Source: Deltaproteobacteria bacterium (GTDB lineage: Bacteria > Bdellovibrionota_C > UBA2361 > SZUA-149 > JADLFC01). Taken from it: DNA of 32,532 nucleotides. The stretch's first letter is position 1, and every line of letters begins with the position of its first letter. Shown here piece by piece: positions 15,859-25,408 of the stretch. The position numbers and the translations under genes are program-made. The notes under the pieces were generated by a model. The model was not told the origin of the DNA, did not search any database, and saw only the letters and a list, made by a program, of their open reading frames with translations. Location: NCBI GenBank assembly GCA_020845775.1, contig JADLFC010000036.1:1-32532 (forward strand). Direction: 5' to 3'.

Positions 15859-17592
15859 CTATATTGTATCCCATGGATAGGCCTGTTCAGTGGATATGAA
15901 ATCCGCGAGTTTTTCTTTAAGAAAATCCTTGTTGTGTTCCGCATCCTTTAGTGATTGAGATATATTGATTTTTGCCCGATGGGAGAAAATGCGTGCTATG
16001 GCGATTTCTTTTTCGCATTTCTCTTCTGAACTCTCGTTTATCATGCTCGTGACACGGCTTAGAACGCATAGTCCAGCAAAGAGCTCTATCGCAACGTCGG
16101 CGAGGCGCTTCATTATGAACTGCTGTTCCACTATGTTCTTGCCGTATTTGCGCAGACAGCTTTCAGTAACTTTGGAGAGTTCAAGCGTGTGAACCTCAAA
16201 TATTTCTGCTTCTTCTTTTAATGAAGGGTGAATCGATTCTATCTTGTCTCGTCCGAGTGAGGTAAAATGAACAAATTTCTTGCTCGCATATTGTGAGAGA
16301 ACCCCAAAACCCTTAATTGGGTCGTTTAAAAAATTTATTGCACTCTTGCTAACGCCTTTTAAAAATTCCCCGGCATCGCGCATTCCCGATAACGCGATAA
16401 AAAGTCGCAATATTTCGTTAGTGCCTTCAAAAATTATATTAATTCGGGAGTCTCTGACAATTTTTTCGTAGGGGTATTCTTTCATATAGCCGTTGCCGCC
16501 CGCAATCTGCATGGCCTCATTGGCTGAGCGCCACAGTGCTTCGGACGCAAATACCTTTGCAATAGCAGCTTCCAGTGAATAGTCCTGCATATTTGAATCG
16601 ATATAGTGGGCTGTCATTGTAACGACACTTTCAGTGGCAAAGCAGTCGACCATCATATTTGCTAGCTTTTCTTTTACTAAGCCAAACTCGCAAATGCTCT
16701 TATCGAACTGCTTTCTTTCAGACGAGTACTGGCTAGCGAGCTCGATACAGCGCTTTATGCCACCGATGCAACCACCGCCTAGACCCGTTCTTCCATTGTT
16801 TAAGATTGAAACGGCAATTTTAAAACCCTTGCCTTCCTCTCCCAATAAATTTTCAGCAGGAACTTTGACGTTATCGAAAGACACTGATGCTGTCGCCGAC
16901 GCGCGAATTCCCATCTTGTCTTCCTTCTTACCAATGCTTACCCCACTAAACTCGCGCTCTACGATAAAAGCCGAAAGTTTGCCGCCCTCGCTACTAGTGC
17001 GAGCAAAGACGGTAAAAAAGCCCGCAAATGGAGAATTGCTAATCCAAATTTTTTCTCCATTTAAGATCCAATTCCCATTACTGTCCTTTGTAGCGGTCGT
17101 TCTTAGAGAAGCCGCGTCGCTTCCAGCGTTTGCTTCGGTAAGGCAAAAAGCGCCAATCAACTCCCCAGTAGCAAGCTTCGGCAGATATTTTCTCTTTTGT
17201 GCCTCATTGCCATAAAGGAGTAATCCCTTGATGCCTATCGAGGAGTGTGCACCAATTGTAACAGCAGTAGCACCGTCATAACGGCTAACCTGCTGCATTA
17301 CGCGAGAATAAGCTGCATTGGAGAAACCCAATCCATCGTACTCCTCCGGAATAATTAATCCAAAAAGGCCAAGCTCTTTTAGTTTTTCTAAATACTCGTC
17401 GGAATAACTATTGTCGCGATCGAACTCAGCTAACTCTTTTTCATTAGAAGTCATGAACTTATCTATACTATCGAGAACGATTCTCAGAGTTTCAGACTGC
17501 TCAGAGTTCTTGCTCGGGAACGGGAAAATGTTCTGCTCGACAATTTGCCCCAAGAAGAAGGACTTTACTGGACTGTGTTCAAGATCTAACAC
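15859..17592 (-). CDS. Acyl-CoA dehydrogenase, long (VLCAD/ACAD9-like) form
   Basis: The enzyme performs the first, FAD-dependent step of fatty acid beta-oxidation. At 577 residues it is longer than the usual ~380 and has the extra C-terminal helical domain of VLCAD/ACAD9-type enzymes. Seen are the FAD/substrate motifs GAFCLTEANAGSDAASL (147-163) and WISNSPFAGFFTVFART (183-199), the ILNNGRTGLGGGCIG region, MQIAGGNGYMKEYPYEKIVRD (361-381), and the catalytic glutamate Glu389 in IIFEGTNEILRLFIAL. The start is GTG at 17592, fixed by a good AGGAG 9 nt upstream. argS lies 129 bp upstream on the same strand. No other beta-oxidation gene is near. Confidence 0.93.
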   Translation of the reverse strand: MLDLEHSPVKSFFLGQIVEQNIFPFPSKNSEQSETLRIVLDSIDKFMTSNEKELAEFDRDNSYSDEYLEKLKELGLFGLIIPEEYDGLGFSNAAYSRVMQQVSRYDGATAVTIGAHSSIGIKGLLLYGNEAQKRKYLPKLATGELIGAFCLTEANAGSDAASLRTTATKDSNGNWILNGEKIWISNSPFAGFFTVFARTSSEGGKLSAFIVEREFSGVSIGKKEDKMGIRASATASVSFDNVKVPAENLLGEEGKGFKIAVSILNNGRTGLGGGCIGGIKRCIELASQYSSERKQFDKSICEFGLVKEKLANMMVDCFATESVVTMTAHYIDSNMQDYSLEAAIAKVFASEALWRSANEAMQIAGGNGYMKEYPYEKIVRDSRINIIFEGTNEILRLFIALSGMRDAGEFLKGVSKSAINFLNDPIKGFGVLSQYASKKFVHFTSLGRDKIESIHPSLKEEAEIFEVHTLELSKVTESCLRKYGKNIVEQQFIMKRLADVAIELFAGLCVLSRVTSMINESSEEKCEKEIAIARIFSHRAKINISQSLKDAEHNKDFLKEKLADFISTEQAYPWDTI

Positions 17593-17601
17593 GGGAGTTT
17601 T

Positions 17602-17606
17602 CTCCT
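17602..17606 (-). promoter_or_regulatory. Ribosome binding site of the acyl-CoA dehydrogenase gene
   Basis: On the minus strand AGGAG precedes the GTG at 17592 by 9 nt, which supports the GTG start. Confidence 0.7.
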
Positions 17607-17651
17607 AAAATAGGTGATGGTTTAAGCGTCAAAATACAAGGCATTACTTAT

Positions 17652-17670
17652 CGTTGATGCTACATCAACG
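17652..17670. other. Short perfect hairpin between argS and the dehydrogenase gene
   Basis: CGTTGATG and CATCAACG form an 8-bp stem around a 3-nt loop. No T run follows on the minus strand, so it is not a standard terminator for argS. It may be an mRNA processing signal, a protein-binding site or chance. Confidence 0.35.
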
Positions 17671-17721
17671 AGCATGGGTTTAAAAAGCACAATGTGGATG
17701 TCCCAAAAACCGGCACACATT

Positions 17722-19461
17722 CTACATCTGCTCGAGCTTCCTCATGCCAAGTAGCTCAATTGCTGTTCCAAGGGTCTGTCTTGCAGCCTCAAATAGAGAA
17801 AGTCTTGCGGTAGCTAGTGCGGCCTCTTCGCCAATTACTCTTAAATCCAGGTAGCTCTTAGCTATGCCCTTCGCCAATTCCAAGGCGTAGTTCGCTAAAT
17901 AGCTAGGCTCGCTAAATTCAATGGTCCTGTTAATTGCTTTGTCGAATTCCGCTATTAGTTTTACTAACTGATAAGCAGAGTCATCGCATATTAGATTAGT
18001 GTCGATGCTTGCGCTGGTGAAAATGCCGTGCTCCTTAGCTTTTTTCTTAATGCCATTAATGCGAGCGTACGCATATAAAATATATGGGCCGGTATCGCCT
18101 TGAAACTCCAACGCATGTTCCCAGCTAAAGGTAACTTCTTTAAGTCGGCTGCGCGACAGGTTGCTAAATACTATTGCCCCAAGAGCGACCGCAGTCGCTA
18201 CAACTTCTTCGTCTAAATCCTCCGGGCGCTTGGCTACTTGCGTCTTGTATGCATCTAAGGCGCGTTCCTTCGCTTCATCGAGAAGGTCATTAAGTTCTAT
18301 AGCGCCCCCTTCACCTCGCGTCTTCATTCCCTTTACGTGACCAAAAGAGACGTGCTCAATCTTATCCGCATAATCTCTCCCGAGGAGCTTAAGGATAGCT
18401 TTAAGCTGCCTAAAGTGAAGCTCCTGTGGTGCGCCTACTACGTAAAGAGCCTTGTCGAATTTGAAAGTGGCGTTTCTATATTCAGCACAGGCAATATCTC
18501 TCGTAAGATAGAGCGAGCGCCCATCCGGAGTAAGAATCCGGGCAAAACCCAGCTCTTCCCCCAAATCCACGCCCCAGGCATCTTTTGAGCGCTGCAATAT
18601 GCCAGCTTTTTCCAAACTTTGTTTTACAGAGTCGAGGTGGGAGGAATAGAAAGACTCGCCCGTATAGTAGTCAAAGTGAACGCCTAATTTTTCGTAAGTT
18701 TCCTTGAAATATTTTAAGGAGAGGTCTAAACACCACTGCCAAAAAGTCACAGCATAATCGGCGCCGTTTTCCAGATCTACGAAGTAAGAGCGCGCAATGC
18801 TGTTTATATCCGACTCGGGTGAAGTTATGAGACTTGGATCTACTTCTTGCTTTTCCTTTAAGGCGGTTGCCTTGCGATATAGATCGACCAGCGCGCTAAC
18901 GGTTGCCGCCTCCGGTTTTCCCCAAAGTTTACATCCCGCCCATACGAAGCCAAACTGAGTTCCCCAATCCCCTAAATGATTGATGCTTGTCACCTTATAA
19001 CGTAGATGCCGATATACTTTGTCCAAACAATTGCCAATTAGCGTAGTGCGCAGATGGCCTACGTGGAAAGGTTTTGCAATGTTTGGGCTGCTGTAATCTA
19101 TTACGATTCTTCGAGCCTCCTCTGCGCTAAGAGGCTCGTCTGTAGACTTGTCTGTCTTAACGTTAGCCAGCACTTCCTCGGCAAAGGCTCTCTTACTAAA
19201 AAAAAAGTTCAAAAACGCCCCCACAACCTCAGCGCGAGCAATCTGGGGGGGCAAGGAAATTTCCCCCAGCAGTTTTTCGGCGCAACTATTAGGCGATTTT
19301 TTCCAGAGTTTAGACAGCTCGAAACAGGGGAATGCCAGGTCACCAAATTTAGGATCGCGAGTAATCTCTAATTTTACACTAATATAGTCTTGATCTAGCC
19401 CGGAAGCGCTGGAGATACTTGCCGATAAAAGGCGCTTAAAACTTTCGATAGGATCTTTCAT
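17722..19461 (-). CDS. argS: Arginyl-tRNA synthetase
   Basis: ArgRS charges tRNA-Arg with arginine. The 579-residue length is normal for the family. The N-terminal additional domain (1-110) with NFFFSKRAF (85-93), the class I signature SSPNIAKPFHVGHLRTTLIGN with HVGH at 133-136, NHLGDWGTQFGFVW, and the KMSK-equivalent HVKGMKTRGEGGAIELNDLL are all visible, and the C-terminal DALR anticodon domain ends in the usual ..LEQM-like terminus. It is divergent from the act operon, with 344 bp between them. Confidence 0.96.
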   Translation of the reverse strand: MKDPIESFKRLLSASISSASGLDQDYISVKLEITRDPKFGDLAFPCFELSKLWKKSPNSCAEKLLGEISLPPQIARAEVVGAFLNFFFSKRAFAEEVLANVKTDKSTDEPLSAEEARRIVIDYSSPNIAKPFHVGHLRTTLIGNCLDKVYRHLRYKVTSINHLGDWGTQFGFVWAGCKLWGKPEAATVSALVDLYRKATALKEKQEVDPSLITSPESDINSIARSYFVDLENGADYAVTFWQWCLDLSLKYFKETYEKLGVHFDYYTGESFYSSHLDSVKQSLEKAGILQRSKDAWGVDLGEELGFARILTPDGRSLYLTRDIACAEYRNATFKFDKALYVVGAPQELHFRQLKAILKLLGRDYADKIEHVSFGHVKGMKTRGEGGAIELNDLLDEAKERALDAYKTQVAKRPEDLDEEVVATAVALGAIVFSNLSRSRLKEVTFSWEHALEFQGDTGPYILYAYARINGIKKKAKEHGIFTSASIDTNLICDDSAYQLVKLIAEFDKAINRTIEFSEPSYLANYALELAKGIAKSYLDLRVIGEEAALATARLSLFEAARQTLGTAIELLGMRKLEQM

Positions 19462-19805
19462 ATTAAGCTAAAAAATGCGTATTGGCTCTTGTGTTTAAAC
19501 CTCTGAGTTTGGTATGTGAGCGAACGATTCTTTCACGATGTTGGGTTTTGCCCGTTTGTGTTAACTATTTAAACTTTGAATACCAAACTGCTCAATTTCC
19601 CCTATTGTGTTGTAAGCAAAAAGAAAATAGGTTTTCTTTGGTTCGCGTAGTTTGGAAACAAAATTTAAGGCCAATACAGTAGTAGTGCCAGATGCAAATG
19701 GTGTCAATATCGCAGCGCGAATACATTAAGTGCGCCAGTGACTGAGTGAGAGTAGTGCGGCAACAAATAGTCTAGTCGTTATAACATCATGGGGAGAGAG
19801 GAGAT
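19462..19805. promoter_or_regulatory. Divergent argS-act intergenic region
   Basis: This 344-bp gap must hold the promoters of argS (minus) and actA (plus). A 10-bp perfect inverted repeat AGTTTGGTAT (19506-19515) and ATACCAAACT (19580-19589) with a 64-nt interval lies closer to argS and could be an operator or leader structure. TATAAC (19780-19785) is a possible -10 only 21 bp before the actA start, without a good -35. GGGGAG (19791-19796) is the likely actA ribosome binding site. I see no small gene with a credible start. Confidence 0.35.
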
Positions 19806-20438
19806 TTGAATCGACGAAGTGGTAGTGGACGAAAAAAATGCTTAGGGGCAGTTGTTTTTTTTGTCGCTGTTCTTAGCCTTGTTTGCGGCTCAATTGCTGC
19901 AGCACCGGACGCTAGTCAAAGTTTGGATGTTCCAAATATAAAGGCTGGTTTGTGGAAGGAAGGCAAGGCGGTGTTTTCCGATGTCCCAATCTTCGATGTT
20001 TTCTTGCAGTACGCCAGGGGGTATCGGCCCCAACAGCCGGTAAAATTTAGTCACAAGACACACGTTGAAGTTAACAAAATGGAATGTCAATATTGCCATT
20101 CCGGTGTTCATAAATCCTCGTTTGCCACAGTCCCCTCGCTGGAGCTTTGTATGGGTTGTCATAACACCGTTAGACCAGAGTTGCCGGACATTCAGGCACT
20201 GAAAAAGAGCTACGAGGTCAAGGAGCCCATTTCTTGGGAGCCTGTAAATCATCTTCCGGAGCATGTTGTGTTTAATCACGAAAGACACGTTAAGGGCGGC
20301 GTCGGTTGCCAAAACTGCCATGGGCAGGTTCAGCTCATGGATCAGGTGGAAATGGTTTCGTCGCTAAAAATGGGTTTTTGCGTCAGTTGTCACAGAGAAT
20401 ACGGGGCAAGTCTTGACTGTGCGGTTTGCCATTATTGA
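19806..20438 (+). CDS. actA: ACIII subunit ActA, pentaheme cytochrome c
   Basis: ActA is the multiheme periplasmic subunit of alternative complex III, which oxidises menaquinol or ubiquinol and passes electrons to cytochrome c or directly to an oxidase. The 210-residue protein has a basic N terminus and one hydrophobic segment (about 12-33), a signal peptide or anchor. Five CXXCH sites occur at 94-98, 115-119, 168-172, 192-196 and 205-209, the last almost at the C terminus, and PVKFSHKTHV and VVFNHERHV supply likely distal histidines. Five hemes is the number reported for this subunit. The start is TTG at 19806 with GGGGAG 9 nt upstream; an ATG at 19789 is in another frame and stops after six codons. 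First gene of the act operon. Confidence 0.93.
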   Translation: MNRRSGSGRKKCLGAVVFFVAVLSLVCGSIAAAPDASQSLDVPNIKAGLWKEGKAVFSDVPIFDVFLQYARGYRPQQPVKFSHKTHVEVNKMECQYCHSGVHKSSFATVPSLELCMGCHNTVRPELPDIQALKKSYEVKEPISWEPVNHLPEHVVFNHERHVKGGVGCQNCHGQVQLMDQVEMVSSLKMGFCVSCHREYGASLDCAVCHY

Positions 20439-20501
20439 AAATTGTTAGCAGGCGGGGCGGAAAATTAAGTTTTAGTTCATTATTTATTTTATTATAGATG
20501 G

Positions 20502-23480
20502 TTGCAAGTGGCGAAGAATTCTAAGTTTTATACAAGGCGGGACTTTCTAAAGGTAGTTGGGGCTACTGGTGGGGTGGCGGCTGTAGGCTGCACGCAACGC
20601 CCGATTGAAAAGATCGTTCCATTTGTAAATCAGCCAGACGAAATAGTGCCAGGGGTTGCTAGTTGGTATTCTGCTACTTGTGGAGAGTGCAGTGCGAGCT
20701 GCGGCATAATAGTTCGAAACCGCGAGGGAAGAGTTGTAAAGGTTGAAGGCAATCCGATACACCCAATAAACTTAGGTGGCCTGTGCGCTAGGGGGCAGGC
20801 CTCCTTGCAGGCGGTTTACGATCCAGATCGCATTAAAGAACCGCTTAGGCGTGCTCAGGATGGCTTCTTTGGTGCTGTTTCTTGGAAAGAGGCCATTGGC
20901 CAAGTAAGTGCGAAAATAAAATCGCGCCCAGCTGGCAAAGAACTTGTTATTTTAACCCCAAAAATTTCTGGAAGTGTATCCAAATTAATTTCTGAATTTA
21001 CAGCCAAGGTCGGAAATGCGCGACACGTCGAGTTTGAATTGCTCGGCAGTGATGCAGTCGAAGAGGCAGCTCGCCGCACTTTTGGAACCGGGTACGGCGT
21101 TCGCTATGATTTTTCTGAAGCAGACGTCGTAGTGGGCTTTGGAGCAGATTATTTAGAGACTTGGATTTCTCCTGTCGAATATTCCAGACAATGGGCTAGT
21201 CGTCGAACTCATAACGACAAGCGCCAGATGAGCTATGTGGTTCATTTTGAACCGAGGCTATCGCTTACTGCGGCTAATGCCGATAAATGGGTCATGACTA
21301 GTGTTGGCTCCGAGACAGACTTGCTTCGAGGGTTGCTTAAATCATTGTTCTTAAATGGCCTAGAAAGTGCCCCGGCATTTTCGCGTTACGAGGCAAACGC
21401 AAAGCAAATGGTTCAGGGTATTGACGTCGGGGAGGTTGAGAGGAAAGCGGGCATCCCGAATGGCGAGCTAAATGCTTTAGCGAAGCGGCTTGTGCGGGCA
21501 AAGAGTTCTTTAGTAGTTGCAGGTGGTGTTACGGCAAGTGGTGCCAATGGCGTGAGCGCCGTTGTGCTGTCGAACATTATCAATTGCCTGCTCGGCAATG
21601 TTGGTCGCAGTGTGAAAGTGGAGAAGGCGAAGGGCAATAGAGACAAGACCACTCACGCTGCTATGCAAGAGTTGATTGACTTGATGGCGGACTCAAAGAA
21701 AAAGTCCGTTTCAATGTTAATAGTCGCGCAAGTGAATCCCTACTATAGCTTGCCTAGGTCTAGCGGTTTTCATGATGCGCTTGCCAATGTCGAAACTGTG
21801 GTTAGCATCGCTACTCATTTGGACGAAACTTCCTCAAGGGCAAATTTAATACTTCCGTGTAGCACGAATTTCGAATCGTGGAGTGACTCGGAGCCTTATT
21901 CAGGGATCTACAACCTAAACCAGCCGTCAATGCAGCCACTTTATAAGACGCAGGGCTTAGGAGATACTTTTATCTCGTTGGCTGCCCAAGTGGGACTCGA
22001 GCTCGGCAAAGTTTCGAGTTTCTATGACTACGTTCGTGAGAACTGGAAGAGTCGATTGGCTAGTGCGGGCGTTAGTGATTTTGAGGCACAGTGGTTAAAG
22101 TTTTTGGAGCAGGGTGGGGATTGGTCGAACAGAATAGAGGGGATGTCAGAGGTTGGAGTAGTGCAAACTGCATTTGAGCAAAAGTCTAATGCAAGTGTAC
22201 CAAGTGGCGTAAAAGGCTTATCGGTTTTAGCGTTTCCATCGGTTAATTCGCTGGATGGATCGTCGGCTAACAAGCCCTGGTTGCAGGAACTGCCTAATCC
22301 AACTACGACGGCTGTGTGGGGATCTTGGGCCGAGATACATCCCGACACAATGAAGCAATTTAATATAAGCGAAGGGGATGTGGTCGAGGTGCGCGCAAAC
22401 AAGGCGTCGGTAAGTGTGCCGGTTTATCCCACTAAGAACGTTCATCCCAATGTTGTGGCGCTACCCATCGGACAAGGTCATGAAGCCTATGGTCGTTACG
22501 CGATGGGCGTTGGAGAGAATGTCTTAAGCCTTATGGGGGGCAAACCGGAGGATGCTACTTTCGGGTTTGTAGCAACTGGAGCAGAGATATTTAGGACGTC
22601 CTGGAAAGAAGAGCTGTTACTTACCCAAGGTCACGATTATCAAATGGGCCGGGGGATCGTTCAGTCCGTTAAGTTGAGTGCTTTAAAGAAAGTTTCTCAT
22701 GCGCATGGTGGAGGTGATAAGCACGGAGGAGAGGGGCACGAAAATGGCCATGATACTCCGCAGATGTATAGACAGATGGAGCACCCCATGTACCGCTGGG
22801 GGATGGCTGTGGATTTGGCTTCCTGCACTGGATGCTCTGCCTGTGTGGTAGCTTGTTATGCAGAGAACAATATACCGGTAGTTGGCAGAGAGCTTTGCTT
22901 AGAGGGTCGAGAACAGTCTTGGATTCGCATTGAGCGATATTTAGATGGCAGCGATTCGAGGCCCGTAGGCTTTTTGCCGATGATGTGTCAGCATTGCAAC
23001 AACGCGCCTTGCGAACCAGTTTGCCCGGTTTATGCAACATATCACAACGAAGAAGGCTTAAATGTAATGGTATATAACCGTTGTGTGGGGACGCGTTATT
23101 GCTCCAACAACTGCAGCTATAAGGTGCGGCGCTTTAATTGGTTTAAATACAATTGGCCTGAGCCTCTTACCTGGCAATTAAATCCAGATGTCACGGTGCG
23201 CGAGGTAGGGGTGATGGAGAAGTGCACATTTTGCATCCAGAGAATTAAAGAAGCGCAGAATAACGCGAAGAATGCTGGGCAGCCTGTAGGCGATGGCGAT
23301 GTTATGCCAGCCTGTGCGTCGAGCTGTCCCACAAAGGCAATTACTTTTGGCAATTTGTTGGACGAAAAGAGCAATGTTTTTCATGCGTCTCAGGATGGGC
23401 GCGCGTATAAAGTTTTAGAGCATCATTTAAATACCCAACCTGCTATTAGCTACTTAGCTAGGATTGAAAATGATACTTAA
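20502..23480 (+). CDS. actB: ACIII subunit ActB, molybdopterin-like plus iron-sulfur protein
   Basis: ActB (992 residues) fuses a molybdopterin-oxidoreductase-like domain (about 50-720), which binds no molybdenum in studied ACIII, to a ferredoxin domain (about 760-960) like NrfC/PsrB. The N terminus has a Tat motif (TRRDFLKVVG, 11-20) and a lipobox-like AAVGC (Cys30), so it may be a Tat-exported lipoprotein. CX2CX3CX27C (C60, C63, C67, C95) is the classic N-terminal iron-sulfur motif of the molybdoenzyme superfamily. The ferredoxin part shows CTGCSACVVAC from C775, CQHCNNAPCEPVC from C829, CVGTRYCSNNC, CTFC and CASSCP, enough for four clusters. A His/Gly-rich linker (about 730-750) joins the domains. 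The start is TTG 20502 or GTG 20508, with a weak ribosome binding site. Confidence 0.94.
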   Translation: MQVAKNSKFYTRRDFLKVVGATGGVAAVGCTQRPIEKIVPFVNQPDEIVPGVASWYSATCGECSASCGIIVRNREGRVVKVEGNPIHPINLGGLCARGQASLQAVYDPDRIKEPLRRAQDGFFGAVSWKEAIGQVSAKIKSRPAGKELVILTPKISGSVSKLISEFTAKVGNARHVEFELLGSDAVEEAARRTFGTGYGVRYDFSEADVVVGFGADYLETWISPVEYSRQWASRRTHNDKRQMSYVVHFEPRLSLTAANADKWVMTSVGSETDLLRGLLKSLFLNGLESAPAFSRYEANAKQMVQGIDVGEVERKAGIPNGELNALAKRLVRAKSSLVVAGGVTASGANGVSAVVLSNIINCLLGNVGRSVKVEKAKGNRDKTTHAAMQELIDLMADSKKKSVSMLIVAQVNPYYSLPRSSGFHDALANVETVVSIATHLDETSSRANLILPCSTNFESWSDSEPYSGIYNLNQPSMQPLYKTQGLGDTFISLAAQVGLELGKVSSFYDYVRENWKSRLASAGVSDFEAQWLKFLEQGGDWSNRIEGMSEVGVVQTAFEQKSNASVPSGVKGLSVLAFPSVNSLDGSSANKPWLQELPNPTTTAVWGSWAEIHPDTMKQFNISEGDVVEVRANKASVSVPVYPTKNVHPNVVALPIGQGHEAYGRYAMGVGENVLSLMGGKPEDATFGFVATGAEIFRTSWKEELLLTQGHDYQMGRGIVQSVKLSALKKVSHAHGGGDKHGGEGHENGHDTPQMYRQMEHPMYRWGMAVDLASCTGCSACVVACYAENNIPVVGRELCLEGREQSWIRIERYLDGSDSRPVGFLPMMCQHCNNAPCEPVCPVYATYHNEEGLNVMVYNRCVGTRYCSNNCSYKVRRFNWFKYNWPEPLTWQLNPDVTVREVGVMEKCTFCIQRIKEAQNNAKNAGQPVGDGDVMPACASSCPTKAITFGNLLDEKSNVFHASQDGRAYKVLEHHLNTQPAISYLARIENDT

Positions 23481-23531
23481 AGCGAACGTAACTGCAAACG
23501 GTAGAATGAGTTCAACGAGGATAGTTATTTA

Positions 23532-24860
23532 ATGTCTGCTTCTGCTGCAAATTTGACTTATAAGCGAATTAACTCGGATTTGTTGGCTACGCTTAAGGCA
23601 CCGGGGGCTTCATGGTACGGGCTTTTAGCGCTGGCTTTTTCAGTTTTGTTACTCGGTGCCTATACTTGGGGATCGATGCTCATTGAGGGTTTAGGTGTTT
23701 CGGGCATTTCGCATCCTATCATGTGGGGAGTATTTATTACGGATTTCGTTTTTTGGGTAGGTATAGCGCATTCCGGAACCCTGATTTCGGCAGTGCTATT
23801 TTTGTTTCGCGCTAAGTGGCGTATGCCCATTTACCGCATTGCTGAGGCAATGACGGTATTTGCAGTATTTACTGCTGGGTTATTTCCCATCATTCATCTT
23901 GGGCGTCCTTGGAATTTTTACTGGCTTTTCCCCTATCCCAATCAGCGATATTTATGGGTCAACTTTCGTTCACCATTGTTGTGGGACGTGTTTGCGGTTA
24001 GCACATATTTAACGGTTAGTTTCTTGTTCTTTTGCATTGGACTTATTCCCGACATAGCCGCGGCGCGCGACAAAGCGAAAGGATTTAGTAAGTTTGCCTA
24101 TACTGTCCTTGCTCTTGGTTGGAAGGGTAGCGATCGGCAATGGCGTCACTATACGGCGGCTTATGGTTTCTTTGCCGCCTTGGCCACTCCGCTGGTACTG
24201 TCTGTCCATTCAGTTGTGTCATGGGATTTTGCCGTTGGCAATGTTCCTGGATGGCACACGACGATTTTTCCTCCTTACTTCGTTTCAGGGGCCATATTTT
24301 CAGGCCTGGCGATGGTTATGACAATCACAATACCTCTTCGAAAGGCGTTTAATTTGGAAGCTTATTTGACGACTTGGCATTATGAAAAGATGGCTCAACT
24401 GATAATGTTTACGTCGGGAATTGTCGGTTATGCGTATGCGACGGAGTTTTTTATAGCGTGGTATAGCAATAATATTTTTGAAAGATATCAGTTCTGGTTT
24501 AGAGCTTTTGGCGATTACAACTTCGTCTTCTGGGGTATGGTTTTCTGCAACTGCATAGCGCCACTTAGCTTGTGGGTTAAGAGGCTTAGAACCAATCTTA
24601 AGTGGCTTTTTTGTATCTCCATAGTTATTAATATTGGCATGTGGCTTGAGCGGTTTAATATCGTATTTATGTCGCTAGCTCGCGAATTTTTGCCAGCTGC
24701 TTGGGGCGATTATAATTTTTCTTGGTACGATGTGGGGATAACACTGGGATCTTTTGGGTGGTTTTTTACGTGGATATTGTTGTTCATTAAAACCTTGCCC
24801 TGTATGGCGCTTACGGAGATTAAGGAGATTGCTGAGGCGCCAATGCGAGCTCATCATTAG
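23532..24860 (+). CDS. actC: ACIII subunit ActC, NrfD/PsrC-like membrane protein
   Basis: ActC carries a quinol-binding site and part of the proposed proton pathway. The 442-residue protein shows about ten membrane segments from residue 28 (WYGLLALAFSVLLLGAYTW) to about 425. Family features include the SHPIMWGVFITDFVFWVGIAHSGTLISA helix (60-87), LFPIIHLGRPW and WHYEKMAQLIMFTSGIVGYAYATEFFIAWYS. Resemblance to ActF reflects the known duplication of NrfD-type subunits in ACIII. It lies 51 bp after actB, with GAGG upstream of the ATG. Confidence 0.93.
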   Translation: MSASAANLTYKRINSDLLATLKAPGASWYGLLALAFSVLLLGAYTWGSMLIEGLGVSGISHPIMWGVFITDFVFWVGIAHSGTLISAVLFLFRAKWRMPIYRIAEAMTVFAVFTAGLFPIIHLGRPWNFYWLFPYPNQRYLWVNFRSPLLWDVFAVSTYLTVSFLFFCIGLIPDIAAARDKAKGFSKFAYTVLALGWKGSDRQWRHYTAAYGFFAALATPLVLSVHSVVSWDFAVGNVPGWHTTIFPPYFVSGAIFSGLAMVMTITIPLRKAFNLEAYLTTWHYEKMAQLIMFTSGIVGYAYATEFFIAWYSNNIFERYQFWFRAFGDYNFVFWGMVFCNCIAPLSLWVKRLRTNLKWLFCISIVINIGMWLERFNIVFMSLAREFLPAAWGDYNFSWYDVGITLGSFGWFFTWILLFIKTLPCMALTEIKEIAEAPMRAHH

Positions 24861-24889
24861 TTTTGAAACTATTGGGTTAATTTTTCAAC

Positions 24890-25408
24890 ATGGCTGATAA
24901 TTTGGTAATAGGTCACTTCGAGTTTGTCGATGACGTCAAGTCGGCAATAATTAAGTTGCGCGAATTAGGTCTTGGCGATTGTGAATTGTTTTCTCCGGTT
25001 CCTAACCACGATCTAGAAGATGAACTCTACAAGTTTAAGCCGAGAAGCCCAGTTAGGCGGATGACGCTTTTGGGTGGCGTAAGTGGTTTGCTAGGCGGCT
25101 TTTTGATGACGATATGGATGTCTATGGACTGGCCACTGAGAACTAGTGCGAAGCCTATTATTTCGATTCCGGCTTTTTTTATAGTTAGTTTTGAGTGCAT
25201 GATTTTGCTCGGTGCAATTTTTACTCTTTTGGGAATGCTCGTATTCTCAGGGATACCAAAGATATTCTCGACTCCGGGGTATAGGCCCAGCTTTAGCGAG
25301 AGCACTTTTGGACTGACGGTGCGGGTAGCAAAGGAGCATGCCGAGGATATTAGGAAATATTTTAAAGATTGTGGAGCGAGCGAGGTGGAGGTGCAGTATG
25401 TTAGGTAG
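24890..25408 (+). CDS. actD: ACIII subunit ActD (DUF3341)
   Basis: The 172-residue product has the DUF3341 architecture. A ferredoxin-like N-terminal domain (1-55) includes IGHFEFVDDVKSAIIKLRELG and ELFSPVPNHDLEDEL. Two membrane helices follow (about 60-78 and 92-122), and a C-terminal soluble end carries AEDIRKYFKDCGASEVE. In cryo-EM structures of ACIII, ActD packs against the ActC/ActF membrane core on the cytoplasmic side. The last 11 bases overlap the start of actE, which indicates translational coupling. Confidence 0.92.
   Translation: MADNLVIGHFEFVDDVKSAIIKLRELGLGDCELFSPVPNHDLEDELYKFKPRSPVRRMTLLGGVSGLLGGFLMTIWMSMDWPLRTSAKPIISIPAFFIVSFECMILLGAIFTLLGMLVFSGIPKIFSTPGYRPSFSESTFGLTVRVAKEHAEDIRKYFKDCGASEVEVQYVR
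25387..25391 (+). promoter_or_regulatory. Ribosome binding site of actE inside actD
   Basis: GGAGG lies 6 nt before the ATG at 25398, which decides this start over an upstream one at 25338 that would lie further inside actD. Confidence 0.75.

Noticed and set aside
19482-19682. A 66-codon frame upstream of the act operon
   Set aside because: No ribosome binding site, no recognisable motif, and biased composition; more likely regulatory sequence.
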